The notes below the pieces were generated by a model. The model searched no databases. It worked only from the letters and a program-made list of their open reading frames with translations, and had not been told where the DNA came from. From positions 2,108,001 to 2,172,000 of the forward strand of contig NZ_CAJRAF010000002.1 of the NCBI RefSeq assembly GCF_907164905.1: a stretch of 64,000 nucleotides of DNA. The letters run 5' to 3'. Of the stretch, positions 52,690-61,473 are shown in pieces; within the stretch, counting starts at the first letter, position 1; each line of letters starts with the position of its first letter. The translations under genes and the position numbers were made by a program. The stretch is from Dyadobacter sp. CECT 9275. Lineage in GTDB: Bacteria > Bacteroidota > Bacteroidia > Cytophagales > Spirosomataceae.

Positions 52690-53707
52690 CGAAAACTCCC
52701 CAAACCCATCGCATTTTGAGGAAAGTGAAGAAATTGCAACTGTAGAAAACCCTGATCACCGCGACATCGCCTGGAATGATTACCGCGATCTGATCAAAGG
52801 AATGCGTTTTTTTGATCCGCATATTCACATGGTTTCCCGCACAACCGACGATTATCAGGCAATGCACCAGGCAGGTATAGTAGCACTGATAGAACCTGCT
52901 TTCTGGGTTGGACAACCCCGGACAGGCCTGTCCAGTTTCAAGGACTATTACAGTAGCCTTGTGGGCTGGGAAAGGTTCCGTTCTTCACAATTCGGTATCA
53001 AACATTATTGCACCATGGGTTTAAATTCCCGTGAAGCAAACAATGAGCCGCTGGCAGAGCAGGTAATGGAAATTTTGCCGCTGTACATTTATAAAGAAGG
53101 TGTGGTAGGCGTAGGTGAAATTGGCTTCGACGACCAGACCGCTGCCGAAGAAAAATACTATCGCCTTCAGCTGGAACTCGCAAAAAAAGCCAATCTTCCG
53201 GTGCAGATCCATACACCTCACCGCGACAAAAAGAAAGGGACTGAACGGAGCATGGCCATAGCGCTGGAACACGGCATTGACCCTTCCTGGGTGATTGTGG
53301 ACCACAATAATGAAGAAACGGTCAAAAGCGTGCTTGACAAAGGCTTTTGGGCTGCTTTTACAATTTATCCATTTACCAAAATGGGGAATGAAAGAATGGT
53401 AAAAGTGGTTGAAGCCTATGGCCCGGAAAGGATTATGGTTAACTCCGCGGCAGACTGGGGCATTTCCGATCCCCTGGCGATCCCTAAAACGGCTGCGTTA
53501 ATGAAAATGAGAGGTATCCCGGAGGAGGCCATTAAAATGGTAACTTTTCAGAATGCAATTGATGCTTTCGGAAAAAGCGGACAGATAGATGTAACGGATT
53601 TTGAATCGGGTGTGGCAAGTGACCCCGCCGACAAATTTCATGGAAATTCCATTTTACGTGGCGGACAGCAACTGAATCCCGCCAAAGATTCCCTCGTCAT
53701 TCAATAA
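52673..53707 (+). CDS. eboB: TatD-family metal-dependent hydrolase of the ebo cluster (EboB-type)
   Basis: A 344-residue TIM-barrel amidohydrolase. Metal ligands are visible in FFDPHIHM (HxH), GVGEIGFDD (Glu), VQIHTPH (His), VIVDHNNEE (His) and NSAADWG (Asp). The RTTDDYQAM and EPAFWVGQPRTG segments are particular to the ebo-type TatD proteins. The first 43 residues (to Met44 at 52802) are a poorly conserved acidic extension, so the true start may be 52802; the ATG at 52673 would overlap eboA by 17 nt and allow coupling. Substrate is unknown. Confidence 0.88.
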   Translation: MCLNHNENSPNPSHFEESEEIATVENPDHRDIAWNDYRDLIKGMRFFDPHIHMVSRTTDDYQAMHQAGIVALIEPAFWVGQPRTGLSSFKDYYSSLVGWERFRSSQFGIKHYCTMGLNSREANNEPLAEQVMEILPLYIYKEGVVGVGEIGFDDQTAAEEKYYRLQLELAKKANLPVQIHTPHRDKKKGTERSMAIALEHGIDPSWVIVDHNNEETVKSVLDKGFWAAFTIYPFTKMGNERMVKVVEAYGPERIMVNSAADWGISDPLAIPKTAALMKMRGIPEEAIKMVTFQNAIDAFGKSGQIDVTDFESGVASDPADKFHGNSILRGGQQLNPAKDSLVIQ

Positions 53708-53708
53708 C

Positions 53709-54578
53709 GTGAGCAGTATCAAACCCTATTTACAGCTGACCCGCCCGGCCAATCTCGTCACTGCTGTGGCAGATATCCTGGCGGGTCTGGCTATAGCACA
53801 GTTTACATTTTCCGACTTCTCTCCTGCCTGCCTGGTACTCGCTACCCTCGGTTTATATGGAGGAGGCGTGGTCATGAACGATGTTTTCGATGCCAAACTG
53901 GATGCAATAGAGCGGCCCGAACGTGCCATTCCCTCGGGAAAGGTATCCTTGCAAGCTGCCACGTTCCTGGGTATTACCCTTTTGTTTGCAGGAGTATTGT
54001 TTGCCGCACTTTTTAGTTTTGAAAGCGGCGTCATTGCCATGATCATCGCCGTGCTTACCGTTGTATACAACCGTTTTGCCAAGCATCATGTATTTTTCGG
54101 TCCGTTGGTCATGGGCATGTGCCGGGGCGGAAACCTGATACTGGGAATGAGCGTTTTCCCCGAATCCGTTCAGCAATATGGCTGGATTGCCCTCGTACCG
54201 ATTGCCTACATCGGTGCCATCACACTTATCAGCCAGGATGAGGTACATGGAGGGAAAAAACGTACGCTTTACATTGCCGCGCTTTTGTACTTCGCCGTGC
54301 TTTCGGTACAGATTACCGTGGCGTCGGACAAAGGGAATCTGGTTCCCGCTCTGCCTTTTATACTCCTGCATACCTGGCTGATTGGCCGGCCACTGTGGAA
54401 TGCCATTCAGAACCCTGTTGGCCCTTTGATTGGGAAAGCGGTAAAGGCCGGAGTGATATCGCTTATCGTCATGAACGCCTCCTGGTGCATGGCATTTGGG
54501 CTGTGGCCGGTTGCCCTGGCTGTACTGGCATTACTGCCGCTGTCAATACTTCTGGCCAAAGTATTTGCCGTAACTTAG
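53709..54578 (+). CDS. eboC: UbiA-family prenyltransferase of the ebo cluster (EboC)
   Basis: A 289-residue membrane protein with about eight helices. The first aspartate motif is intact: NDVFDAKLDAIERPERAIPS. In place of the second motif the sequence reads LISQDEVHGGKKRTLYIA, with one Asp and one Glu instead of the usual DxxxD. This looks like a family feature and may alter the acceptor. It would attach a prenyl group to a small molecule in the membrane. GTG start, 1 nt after the eboB stop, so tightly coupled. Confidence 0.88.
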   Translation: MSSIKPYLQLTRPANLVTAVADILAGLAIAQFTFSDFSPACLVLATLGLYGGGVVMNDVFDAKLDAIERPERAIPSGKVSLQAATFLGITLLFAGVLFAALFSFESGVIAMIIAVLTVVYNRFAKHHVFFGPLVMGMCRGGNLILGMSVFPESVQQYGWIALVPIAYIGAITLISQDEVHGGKKRTLYIAALLYFAVLSVQITVASDKGNLVPALPFILLHTWLIGRPLWNAIQNPVGPLIGKAVKAGVISLIVMNASWCMAFGLWPVALAVLALLPLSILLAKVFAVT

Positions 54579-54677
54579 AACAAAAATAAAGTTACAACAC
54601 CAACTAATGGTTTTTCTCTAATTGGAAGTCAGTATTAAAATTGAATTAGAAATAGAGATAATCAGGCTAAGCTGACG

Positions 54678-54685
54678 TAAGTTTG
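54678..54685 (+). promoter_or_regulatory. Internal promoter box before eboD
   Basis: TAAGTTTG, an exact TAnnTTTG match in the 168-nt gap between eboC and eboD, 61 nt before the eboD ATG. No clear -33 element. It may give eboDEF independent transcription. Confidence 0.45.
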
Positions 54686-54746
54686 TCCTATAAATTCGTT
54701 TCTAAAACAGATAATACATTGTAATTGCTTTTTTTGCCGGACAGAG

Positions 54747-55925
54747 ATGCAGCCAATTAAACAAAAATTTCAGATAGAATATACATATTCGGTTTTTTTC
54801 ACCCGGAATCTGTTTGAAATATCCAATACCTCCCTGAAAGATTTTTTTCTTGATTATCAGGAGTTGGGGTTTCAGCGAAAAGCACTTATTGTTATAGATC
54901 AGGGTTTTTCCGCTTTTTACCCCCAGCTTGAAAAACAGATAAAGCTCTATTTCAAACAGGCTGTTCCTCATATTCAGCTCGCTCCGGAGATCATATATGT
55001 CCCGGGTGGCGAGGCCTCCAAAAATGACCCGGTGCTTTTTGATAAGCTGGCCGAAGCCGTGGACATCTATGGTATTGACAGGCATTCGTTTGTGATCGGG
55101 ATTGGCGGAGGCGCGGTTTTGGATCTGGTTGGTTACGCAGCGGCGGTATCTCATCGCGGCATCAAACTGATCAGGATTCCTACCACCGTTTTATCTCAGA
55201 ACGACTCGGGAGTTGGCGTTAAAAACGGTATCAATTTCCATGGCAAAAAGAATTTTCTCGGCACCTTTGCCCCTCCCGTAGCCGTTTTCAACGACCTTAC
55301 GCTGCTGAACAGTCTGGACGACCGTGACTGGCGTGCAGGAATTGCGGAGGCCATCAAAGTGGCACTGATAAAGGATGCCCGTTTTTTTGAATGGATTGAA
55401 CAAAATGTAGTTTCGCTCGCCAACCGGGACGAAACCAATATGGCATATCTCATCCACAGATGTGCCGAAATGCATACCGATCATATTGCCGGGGGCGATC
55501 CTTTTGAATTTGGCTCGTCCCGTCCTTTGGATTTTGGGCACTGGGCTGCACATAAGCTGGAATTCCTTACCAATTTCGAGGTTCGGCACGGAGAAGCGGT
55601 TGCCATAGGCATCGCCCTCGACTGCATCTATGCCAGGAGAATAGGGATGCTTGCTGAAAATGACCTGAACCGGATTCTGGACGTTTTAACCGCACTGGGA
55701 TTTGACCTGTACCATCCGAAACTTTCTGAAAACGATAAAATCAACCTGCGTAATGGTATTCAGGAATTCAGGGAACATCTGGGCGGGCGGCTCACCATTA
55801 TGCTTCTGGAAGAAATAGGGAAAGGAGTGGAAGTGCATGAACTGGATGCTGATTTGATCTCGCTGTCGGTAGATGACCTTGAAAACGTTCAGCTGCACAG
55901 TGCAGGAGCGAAGGTTTCTCAATAA
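54747..55925 (+). CDS. eboD: EboD sugar-phosphate cyclase (dehydroquinate-synthase-like)
   Basis: A 392-residue member of the 3-dehydroquinate synthase superfamily. NAD-binding segment GIGGGAVLDLVGYAAAVSHRGI; active-site segments RIPTTVLSQNDSGVGVKNGINF and KKNFLGTFAPP; zinc ligands in AEAIKVALIKD (Glu), DFGHWAAHKLE (His) and RHGEAVAIGI (His). It differs from true AroB (around QNDSGVGVKNG) in the way EboD proteins do. These form their own sugar-phosphate cyclase clade whose product is not settled. It would cyclise a C7-type sugar phosphate to a cyclitol. Confidence 0.9.
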   Translation: MQPIKQKFQIEYTYSVFFTRNLFEISNTSLKDFFLDYQELGFQRKALIVIDQGFSAFYPQLEKQIKLYFKQAVPHIQLAPEIIYVPGGEASKNDPVLFDKLAEAVDIYGIDRHSFVIGIGGGAVLDLVGYAAAVSHRGIKLIRIPTTVLSQNDSGVGVKNGINFHGKKNFLGTFAPPVAVFNDLTLLNSLDDRDWRAGIAEAIKVALIKDARFFEWIEQNVVSLANRDETNMAYLIHRCAEMHTDHIAGGDPFEFGSSRPLDFGHWAAHKLEFLTNFEVRHGEAVAIGIALDCIYARRIGMLAENDLNRILDVLTALGFDLYHPKLSENDKINLRNGIQEFREHLGGRLTIMLLEEIGKGVEVHELDADLISLSVDDLENVQLHSAGAKVSQ

Positions 55926-55930
55926 TTCAG

Positions 55931-55938
55931 TAATTTTG
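55931..55938 (+). promoter_or_regulatory. Possible internal promoter box before eboE
   Basis: TAATTTTG, an exact TAnnTTTG match just after the eboD stop and 34 nt before the ATG at 55973. It may be chance in an AT-rich gap. Confidence 0.3.
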
Positions 55939-55972
55939 GTCATCCAGACCTGTGCCAAATCCGACCCAGTTA

Positions 55973-57172
55973 ATGAATACTATCTACGGACATCTTACCT
56001 ATTGCAGCAATATCCACCCAGGCGAAAAATGGGAAGACCATTTTAGAGCCCTTCGCGAAAATCTGCCCTATATCAAATCCAGACTGGCCCCTGACCAGCC
56101 TTTCGGACTGGGCCTAAGAATAGCGAACGAAGCCTCCCTGGCGTTAAGTAAGCCGGAAAATCTGGCCGAATTCAAAACCTGGCTGGATCAGCAAGGCATC
56201 TATGTGTTTGTAATCAATGGATTCCCGTTCGGCGGCTTTCATAATACGGTGGTGAAAGATCATGTTCACACACCGGATTGGACTACGGCAGACAGAAAAG
56301 ATTATACCATCAGGTTATTCCGGATTCTGAGCCAGCTTCTTCCCGAGGGGATGGAAGGTGGCGTTTCCACCCCGCCATTATCCTACCGGTTATGGTGGAA
56401 AAACGCTGATGAAAGATTTCATGCCTCTCAAAAAGCAACGGAAAATATTCTTTTTGTTTTGGACGAGGTACTAGCTATAAAGGAACAAACCGGCAAAACG
56501 CTGCATCTTGATATTGAACCTGAACCGGATGGTATTCTGGATAACACCGCTGATTTTGTAAACTGGTACAAAAATGAACTGCTGCCAGCCGGGTCTGCTT
56601 ACCTGGTATCAAAATATGATTTCAGTGAAGCCAAAGCCAGAGAAACGATTCGGGAGCACATTCGCCTGTGTTACGACATCTGTCATGCCGCAGTAGGTTT
56701 TGAAAAGCCTGAGGATATTTTAGCCAGTCTGGCGGAAGCAGGCATTAAGGTGGGCAGAATACAGGTAAGCTCTGCATTGAAAGTAGACTTCTCGTCGCAG
56801 CCAGAGGCGAAATTAGAGGCAATTGCTGCATTTGATGAACCTGTCTATCTTCATCAGGTGGTTGCCAGAACTTCAGGAAATAATTTTGCCCATTTTGGCG
56901 ACTTACCCCAAGCACTGGATCAGTACAGCGGGGACCATCAAGAATGGCGGGTTCATTTTCACGTGCCGTTATTTATAGCATCCTACGGCCTGCTGGACTC
57001 CACCCAGGCCGATATTGTAAGAACGCTGGCACTCCACAAAAACGCCCCGTTCACAAATTACCTGGAGGTAGAAACTTATACGTGGGGGGTACTTCCCGCA
57101 GACATGCAAAAACCCATAGGCGATTCCATCGTACGCGAACTGGAATGGGTAAAAGAAATACTGACCCGCTAA
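55973..57172 (+). CDS. eboE: EboE, xylose-isomerase-like TIM-barrel protein
   Basis: A 399-residue TIM-barrel protein of the sugar phosphate isomerase/xylose isomerase-like superfamily. Metal-type segments include LDIEPEPDGIL (Glu), CYDICHAAVGFE (Asp/His) and RIQVSSALKVDF. The opening GHLTYCSNIHPGEKWEDHF is characteristic of the metabolite-traffic protein EboE. It may isomerise or epimerise the cyclitol or sugar handled by EboD. The ATG at 55973 is preferred over a GTG at 55952. Confidence 0.9.
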   Translation: MNTIYGHLTYCSNIHPGEKWEDHFRALRENLPYIKSRLAPDQPFGLGLRIANEASLALSKPENLAEFKTWLDQQGIYVFVINGFPFGGFHNTVVKDHVHTPDWTTADRKDYTIRLFRILSQLLPEGMEGGVSTPPLSYRLWWKNADERFHASQKATENILFVLDEVLAIKEQTGKTLHLDIEPEPDGILDNTADFVNWYKNELLPAGSAYLVSKYDFSEAKARETIREHIRLCYDICHAAVGFEKPEDILASLAEAGIKVGRIQVSSALKVDFSSQPEAKLEAIAAFDEPVYLHQVVARTSGNNFAHFGDLPQALDQYSGDHQEWRVHFHVPLFIASYGLLDSTQADIVRTLALHKNAPFTNYLEVETYTWGVLPADMQKPIGDSIVRELEWVKEILTR

Positions 57173-57202
57173 GCAATAAAAGTACCGGCAGAACCTGAAA
57201 TT

Positions 57203-58567
57203 ATGAATAAAACTGTTGTCATAGATATCGTTGGCCTGAGTGCCAATCTGATCGGGGAACATACACCGTTTCTGAAAAAATACTTACAGGAGAGGTACCT
57301 CACACCCATCAGGCCGGTATTGCCCGCAGTCACCACCACATCGCAAAGTACTTATGTTACCGGCAGGTGGCCCCAATCTCATGGTATTGTAGCAAACGGC
57401 TGGTACGACCGGGTGGATTCCGAAGTGAAGTTCTGGAAACAGTCGAACAAACTGGTAGGCGGTGAGAAAATTTGGGATGCCGCAAAAAAAGCGGATCCTT
57501 CATTTACCTGTTCCAAGATGTTCTGGTGGTACAATATGTATTCAACCGCAGACTTTTCAGTAACGCCCCGGCCGCAATATCATGCAGACGGCGTAAAAGC
57601 CCCGGATTGCTATGCCCATCCGGCAGCGCTGCGCGACCAGCTTCAAAAAGAATTGGGGCAGTTCCCGTTGTTCAGTTTCTGGGGACCCAATGCAAATATT
57701 AAATCGACTAAATGGATTGCGGATGCTTCAATGTGGGTGGATAACCAGCATAATCCTACGCTGACGCTGATTTACCTCCCGCATCTTGATTACTGCCTCC
57801 AGAAGTTTGGCCCTGATTTTAGCAAGATCAGTAAGGAGTTAGGAGAGATAGACAAAATCGTGGAGGAACTGGTTATTTTTTATGAAGCCAAACAGGCAAA
57901 AATCATCCTTCTGTCTGAATATGGCATCAATCCTGTCAACAACCCGATCCACATCAACAGAATCCTCAGGAATGAAGGGCTGATATCCGTCAGAACAGAA
58001 CGCTGGTACGAACTGCTTGACCCTGGAGCTTCAAAAGCCTTTGCAGCTTCCGACCACCAGATTGCACATATCTATCTGAATGACCCGAGTGTGAAAGAGC
58101 AGGTTATTCGTATTTTGAAGCAGACTCCAGGTATTGATCTGGTTTTGGATCGGGAAGAACAAAAGGAATATCATCTTGATCACGAACGCTCGGGAGATAT
58201 CGTAGCCGTTGCGGATGCCGCCAGCTGGTTTACTTATTATTACTGGCTTGAAGACGCCAAGGCACCAGACTATGCACATTTGGTGGACATTCACAGGAAA
58301 CCGGGTTATGACCCCGTTGAAATGTTTATGGATCCTAAAAACCCATTGATCAAATTACGGGCAGGCTACAAACTCGCACGCAAACTACTGGGATTCAGAT
58401 ACCTCATGGATGTAATACCTCTTGACGCTACCCTGATAAAAGGATCACATGGCGGAATAAATATGGGAAAAGAGTACTATCCAATCTGCATTACCAACAC
58501 GCCTCTAGATAAAAATGAGATTGAAGCGATTGATGTATATGATGTAATCTGGAAACATTTGATGTGA
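57203..58567 (+). CDS. eboF: EboF, alkaline phosphatase superfamily (nucleotide pyrophosphatase-like)
   Basis: A 454-residue metal-dependent phosphohydrolase/phosphodiesterase. The first Asp is in VVIDIVGLS, and the Thr nucleophile region reads PAVTTTSQSTYVTGRWP. LPHLDYCLQKFGP gives the Asp/His pair. The usual SDHG appears as LSEYGI, a variant seen in ebo-type proteins. The last His is in KGSHGGINMG. No signal peptide, so it is cytoplasmic. It probably removes a phosphate or nucleotide from the pathway intermediate. Last gene of the cluster, 30 nt after eboE. Confidence 0.9.
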   Translation: MNKTVVIDIVGLSANLIGEHTPFLKKYLQERYLTPIRPVLPAVTTTSQSTYVTGRWPQSHGIVANGWYDRVDSEVKFWKQSNKLVGGEKIWDAAKKADPSFTCSKMFWWYNMYSTADFSVTPRPQYHADGVKAPDCYAHPAALRDQLQKELGQFPLFSFWGPNANIKSTKWIADASMWVDNQHNPTLTLIYLPHLDYCLQKFGPDFSKISKELGEIDKIVEELVIFYEAKQAKIILLSEYGINPVNNPIHINRILRNEGLISVRTERWYELLDPGASKAFAASDHQIAHIYLNDPSVKEQVIRILKQTPGIDLVLDREEQKEYHLDHERSGDIVAVADAASWFTYYYWLEDAKAPDYAHLVDIHRKPGYDPVEMFMDPKNPLIKLRAGYKLARKLLGFRYLMDVIPLDATLIKGSHGGINMGKEYYPICITNTPLDKNEIEAIDVYDVIWKHLM

Positions 58568-58632
58568 TTTTTGCGATTAGCAAATCGCGAATTAACCGGA
58601 AGGAATTCCGAAGAATGTGACTGTCACTCCTT

Positions 58633-59115
58633 TCAGAATTTTCCCCACATCGCTGCCACAGCATAACCTATCATCACCAGGCAAAGCAGGACTTTCATCG
58701 CGATTCCTGTTACAAAACCAACAAAGGAACCCAAAGCCGACTTAAAGGCATCTTTCGCACCAAAGCCTCCTAATAATTCACCAATCAGGGCGCCTGCAAA
58801 AGTACCTGCGAAGATCCCTATGCCAGGCAGGATAAAGAAGCCGACTAATAATCCTATCGTTGCTCCAACTGCACCATACCTGGTCCCTCCAAATTTTTTT
58901 GTTCCCCAGATAGGTATGTAATAATCAAGTACTGCTATAACAGCCGTAAAGATACCCAGCGTGATCAATACCGGCTTGCTGAATTCCGCAAATTTGCTGA
59001 TGTGCAAAAGAATAAGTCCTGCATAACTAAGCGGAGGACCGGGCAATGGCAACACAGCGCCCGCCAAACCAACGAGCAGACAAACGATACCTGCTAAAAG
59101 AAGAAGAATATCCAT
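58633..59115 (-). CDS. DUF456 family membrane protein
   Basis: A 160-residue protein with about four membrane helices and glycine-rich segments: LVGLAGAVLPLPGPPLSYAG, and the repeated GxxxG-type helices FFILPGIGIFAGTFAGALIG. This pattern is typical of DUF456 (YqgC-like) proteins, whose function is unknown. Glycine zippers suggest membrane oligomers. Convergent with eboF and divergent from the carboxynorspermidine dehydrogenase gene. Confidence 0.88.
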   Translation of the reverse strand: MDILLLLAGIVCLLVGLAGAVLPLPGPPLSYAGLILLHISKFAEFSKPVLITLGIFTAVIAVLDYYIPIWGTKKFGGTRYGAVGATIGLLVGFFILPGIGIFAGTFAGALIGELLGGFGAKDAFKSALGSFVGFVTGIAMKVLLCLVMIGYAVAAMWGKF

Positions 59116-59165
59116 TTCGGCATGACAAATTAATGATGAATTAACAAAAAAACAGTGGGTCGTCC

Positions 59166-59173
59166 TATCTTTG
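59166..59173 (+). promoter_or_regulatory. -7 element before the carboxynorspermidine dehydrogenase gene
   Basis: TATCTTTG, an exact TAnnTTTG match about 80 nt before the ATG at 59253. Confidence 0.45.
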
Positions 59174-59252
59174 CCGGAAATATCAAAACCAAGGTATAGT
59201 TGTTGTATATATTATCCCTTCGTGCGGTTGTTCCATTATTCAAATTCATAAA

Positions 59253-60470
59253 ATGTCAAAAGTTCTTATTATCGGTGCCGGGGGTGTTGGCAGTGTTGTT
59301 GCCCATAAATGTGCAATGAACAGTCAGGTTTTTTCTGAAATTATGCTGGCCAGCCGTACCAAGGCCAAGTGTGATAAAATAGCTGCCGAAATCCAGGAAA
59401 TGCACGGAGTTACGATCCAGACTGCACAGGTTGACGCTGATATTGTGGCAGAAACGGTACTTCTGATCAAAAAATTTCAACCAAAGATGCTGATCAACGT
59501 AGCACTTCCCTACCAGGATCTTACGTTGATGGAGGCTTGTCTCGCCACTGGTATACATTACCTGGATACTGCCAATTACGAACCGAAGGACGTTGCCAAA
59601 TTTGAATACAGCTGGCAATGGGCCTATCAGGAGCGCTTCCGTGAAGCAGGCCTGATGGCACTTCTGGGCTGCGGTTTTGATCCGGGCGTTACCCAGGTTT
59701 ACACGGCCTATGCCAACAAGCACCATTTTGACGAAATGCATTACCTTGATATCATTGATTGCAACGCAGGAGATCATGGTAAAGCATTTGCGACCAATTT
59801 TAATCCTGAGATCAATATCCGGGAAATTACACAGCCGGGACGTTACTGGGAAAATGGTGAGTGGGTAGAAATAGAAGCGATGTCCATCCATAAACCGATA
59901 GATTACCCGGGAATCGGGCCCAAAGAAAGTTACGTGTTGTACCACGAAGAACTGGAATCACTGGTCAAAAATTTCCCGACGCTTAAACGTGCCAGGTTCT
60001 GGATGACTTTCGGCCAGCAGTATATTACGCACCTGAATGTCCTTGAAAATGTGGGGATGACGAGTATCAAACCCATTAAATTTCAGGGAATGGATATTGT
60101 ACCCCTGGAATTCCTTAAAGCGGTGTTACCTGCGCCCGATTCCCTTGGCGAAAACTACTCTGGCCAAACTTCCATTGGCTGCCAGATAAAAGGTATCCAG
60201 GACGGCCAGGAAAAGACTTATTATGTCTGGAACAACTGTGACCATGCCGAATGTTACCGAGAGGTACGTGCCCAGGCAGTGAGTTATACCACAGGTGTAC
60301 CTGCCATGATCGGTGCTATGCTGATGCTTACCAACGAAGAATGGCTGAAACCAGGTGTGTGGAACTGTGAAGAACTTAATCCGGATCCGTTTATGGATCT
60401 GCTCAACCAGCATGGATTGCCCTGGAATGAAAAAGTGAATGTGGAATTACCGCATGAATACCCAGCCTGA
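59253..60470 (+). CDS. Carboxynorspermidine dehydrogenase (saccharopine dehydrogenase family)
   Basis: A 405-residue saccharopine-dehydrogenase-family enzyme. The Rossmann loop reads KVLIIGAGGVGSVVAHKCAM, followed by LASRTKAKCDKIAAEI. Segments such as LGCGFDPGVTQVYTAYA, IIDCNAGDHGKAFATNFNPE and TTGVPAMIGAMLM match carboxynorspermidine/carboxyspermidine dehydrogenase rather than lysine-pathway enzymes. It condenses aspartate semialdehyde with a diamine (diaminopropane or putrescine) using NADPH to make carboxy(nor)spermidine. Its partner decarboxylase (nspC) is not in the window. A terminator overlaps the start of the downstream miaA end. Confidence 0.9.
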   Translation: MSKVLIIGAGGVGSVVAHKCAMNSQVFSEIMLASRTKAKCDKIAAEIQEMHGVTIQTAQVDADIVAETVLLIKKFQPKMLINVALPYQDLTLMEACLATGIHYLDTANYEPKDVAKFEYSWQWAYQERFREAGLMALLGCGFDPGVTQVYTAYANKHHFDEMHYLDIIDCNAGDHGKAFATNFNPEINIREITQPGRYWENGEWVEIEAMSIHKPIDYPGIGPKESYVLYHEELESLVKNFPTLKRARFWMTFGQQYITHLNVLENVGMTSIKPIKFQGMDIVPLEFLKAVLPAPDSLGENYSGQTSIGCQIKGIQDGQEKTYYVWNNCDHAECYREVRAQAVSYTTGVPAMIGAMLMLTNEEWLKPGVWNCEELNPDPFMDLLNQHGLPWNEKVNVELPHEYPA

Positions 60471-60482
60471 TTTTTGTAAAAG

Positions 60483-60528
60483 AACAAAGGAGATCCCAGG
60501 ATTCAGGTCCGGTTTCCCTTTGTTTTTT
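60483..60528 (+). terminator. Probable terminator between convergent genes
   Basis: 8-bp stem AACAAAGG (60483-60490) / CCTTTGTT (60517-60524) followed by T residues. The 26-nt loop is long. The right arm lies within the miaA 3' end. Confidence 0.5.
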
Positions 60529-61429
60529 CCAGGATATAATCCAGAATACCCTCAAAGTTGTCAGGATGAAACCATTGAAAAATAGCCTGATGCCGGAACC
60601 AGGTCAGTTGTCGCTTGGCATATCTTCTTGAATTTTGCTTTAAAAGTCTTACCATTTCCGGCTCGTTATACTGCCCATCCAAAAAACCGTAAACTTCCTT
60701 GTAACCAACAGTCTGCAAAGCATGATGCGCCCTGTACGCGATCAAATCCCTTGCTTCCTGCACCAGGCCGTTTTCGAGCATTAAGTCCATCCGTTCATCA
60801 ATCCGGCTGTATAATTCCTGCCTGTCCCGGTCCAGTCCTATCATAATGGGCTGAAAAGGGCGTTCCTTTTTCATTTTTTGCTGAAATCTTGAGATAGGTA
60901 TACCGCTGGTCATAAATACTTCCAGCGCCCTGACCACCCGCTGAGGATTCTGCCATTCACGGGTACCGGCAAAGTCGGGGTCTGCCCTGGCAATCTCAGC
61001 TTGTAGGGTTGTCAATCCTTCCTTTTCAAGCCTTTCAGTTAGTGATTCCCGCAGGCCCGGGAGCGGTGCGGGTAGGTCGTCTAGCCCTTCCAAAACAGCC
61101 TTCACGTAAAACCCGGATCCACCAGCCATGATTACATAGTTGCTTTTCCTGAATAATTCCTCCAGCAGCTGCAGCGCATCTCTTTCAAAATCTCCTGCGC
61201 TATAGGATTCTGCAATGGAATGGGAATTGATAAAATAATGGGGTACCAAGGCTAGCTCTTCCTCCGAAGGCTTGGCAGTGCCAACGTTCAACTCTTTAAA
61301 AAACTGCCTGGAATCCGCTGAAATAATTTCTGCTTTCAGGGCCATGGCGATCCTGATAGCCAGAGAGGTTTTCCCAACCGCCGTGGGACCGGCAATAATA
61401 ATCAGGTATTTATTCGAAGTGTTTGGCAT
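60503..61429 (-). CDS. miaA: tRNA dimethylallyltransferase
   Basis: A 308-residue enzyme with the P-loop IIAGPTAVGKTSLAIRIA, the conserved EIISADSRQFFKELNVGTAK segment, VPHYFINS, and MAGGSGFYVKAVLEGL. It transfers a dimethylallyl group to N6 of A37 in tRNAs reading UNN codons. The C-terminal KQNSRRYAKRQLTWFRHQ binds tRNA. It is cytoplasmic. Divergent from the DUF4230 gene; the promoter box at 61461-61468 fits this start. Confidence 0.95.
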   Translation of the reverse strand: MPNTSNKYLIIIAGPTAVGKTSLAIRIAMALKAEIISADSRQFFKELNVGTAKPSEEELALVPHYFINSHSIAESYSAGDFERDALQLLEELFRKSNYVIMAGGSGFYVKAVLEGLDDLPAPLPGLRESLTERLEKEGLTTLQAEIARADPDFAGTREWQNPQRVVRALEVFMTSGIPISRFQQKMKKERPFQPIMIGLDRDRQELYSRIDERMDLMLENGLVQEARDLIAYRAHHALQTVGYKEVYGFLDGQYNEPEMVRLLKQNSRRYAKRQLTWFRHQAIFQWFHPDNFEGILDYILEKTKGNRT

Positions 61430-61460
61430 TCTGGTGTTTTTATTTCAACTTTATTCATTA

Positions 61461-61468
61461 CAAAAGTA
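61461..61468 (-). promoter_or_regulatory. -7 element of the miaA promoter
   Basis: Minus strand TACTTTTG, an exact TAnnTTTG match 31 nt before the miaA ATG at 61429. Confidence 0.45.
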
Positions 61469-61473
61469 AGATC

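Noticed and set aside
58570..58632. Short inverted repeats (GCGATT/AATCGC, GTGAC/GTCAC) after eboF, considered as a terminator
   Set aside because: Stems of 5-6 bp without a T-run; too weak to call.
59256..59945. Open frame of 229 codons on the minus strand
   Set aside because: Antisense to the carboxynorspermidine dehydrogenase gene; rich in Phe, His, Cys and Ile runs with no recognisable motif.
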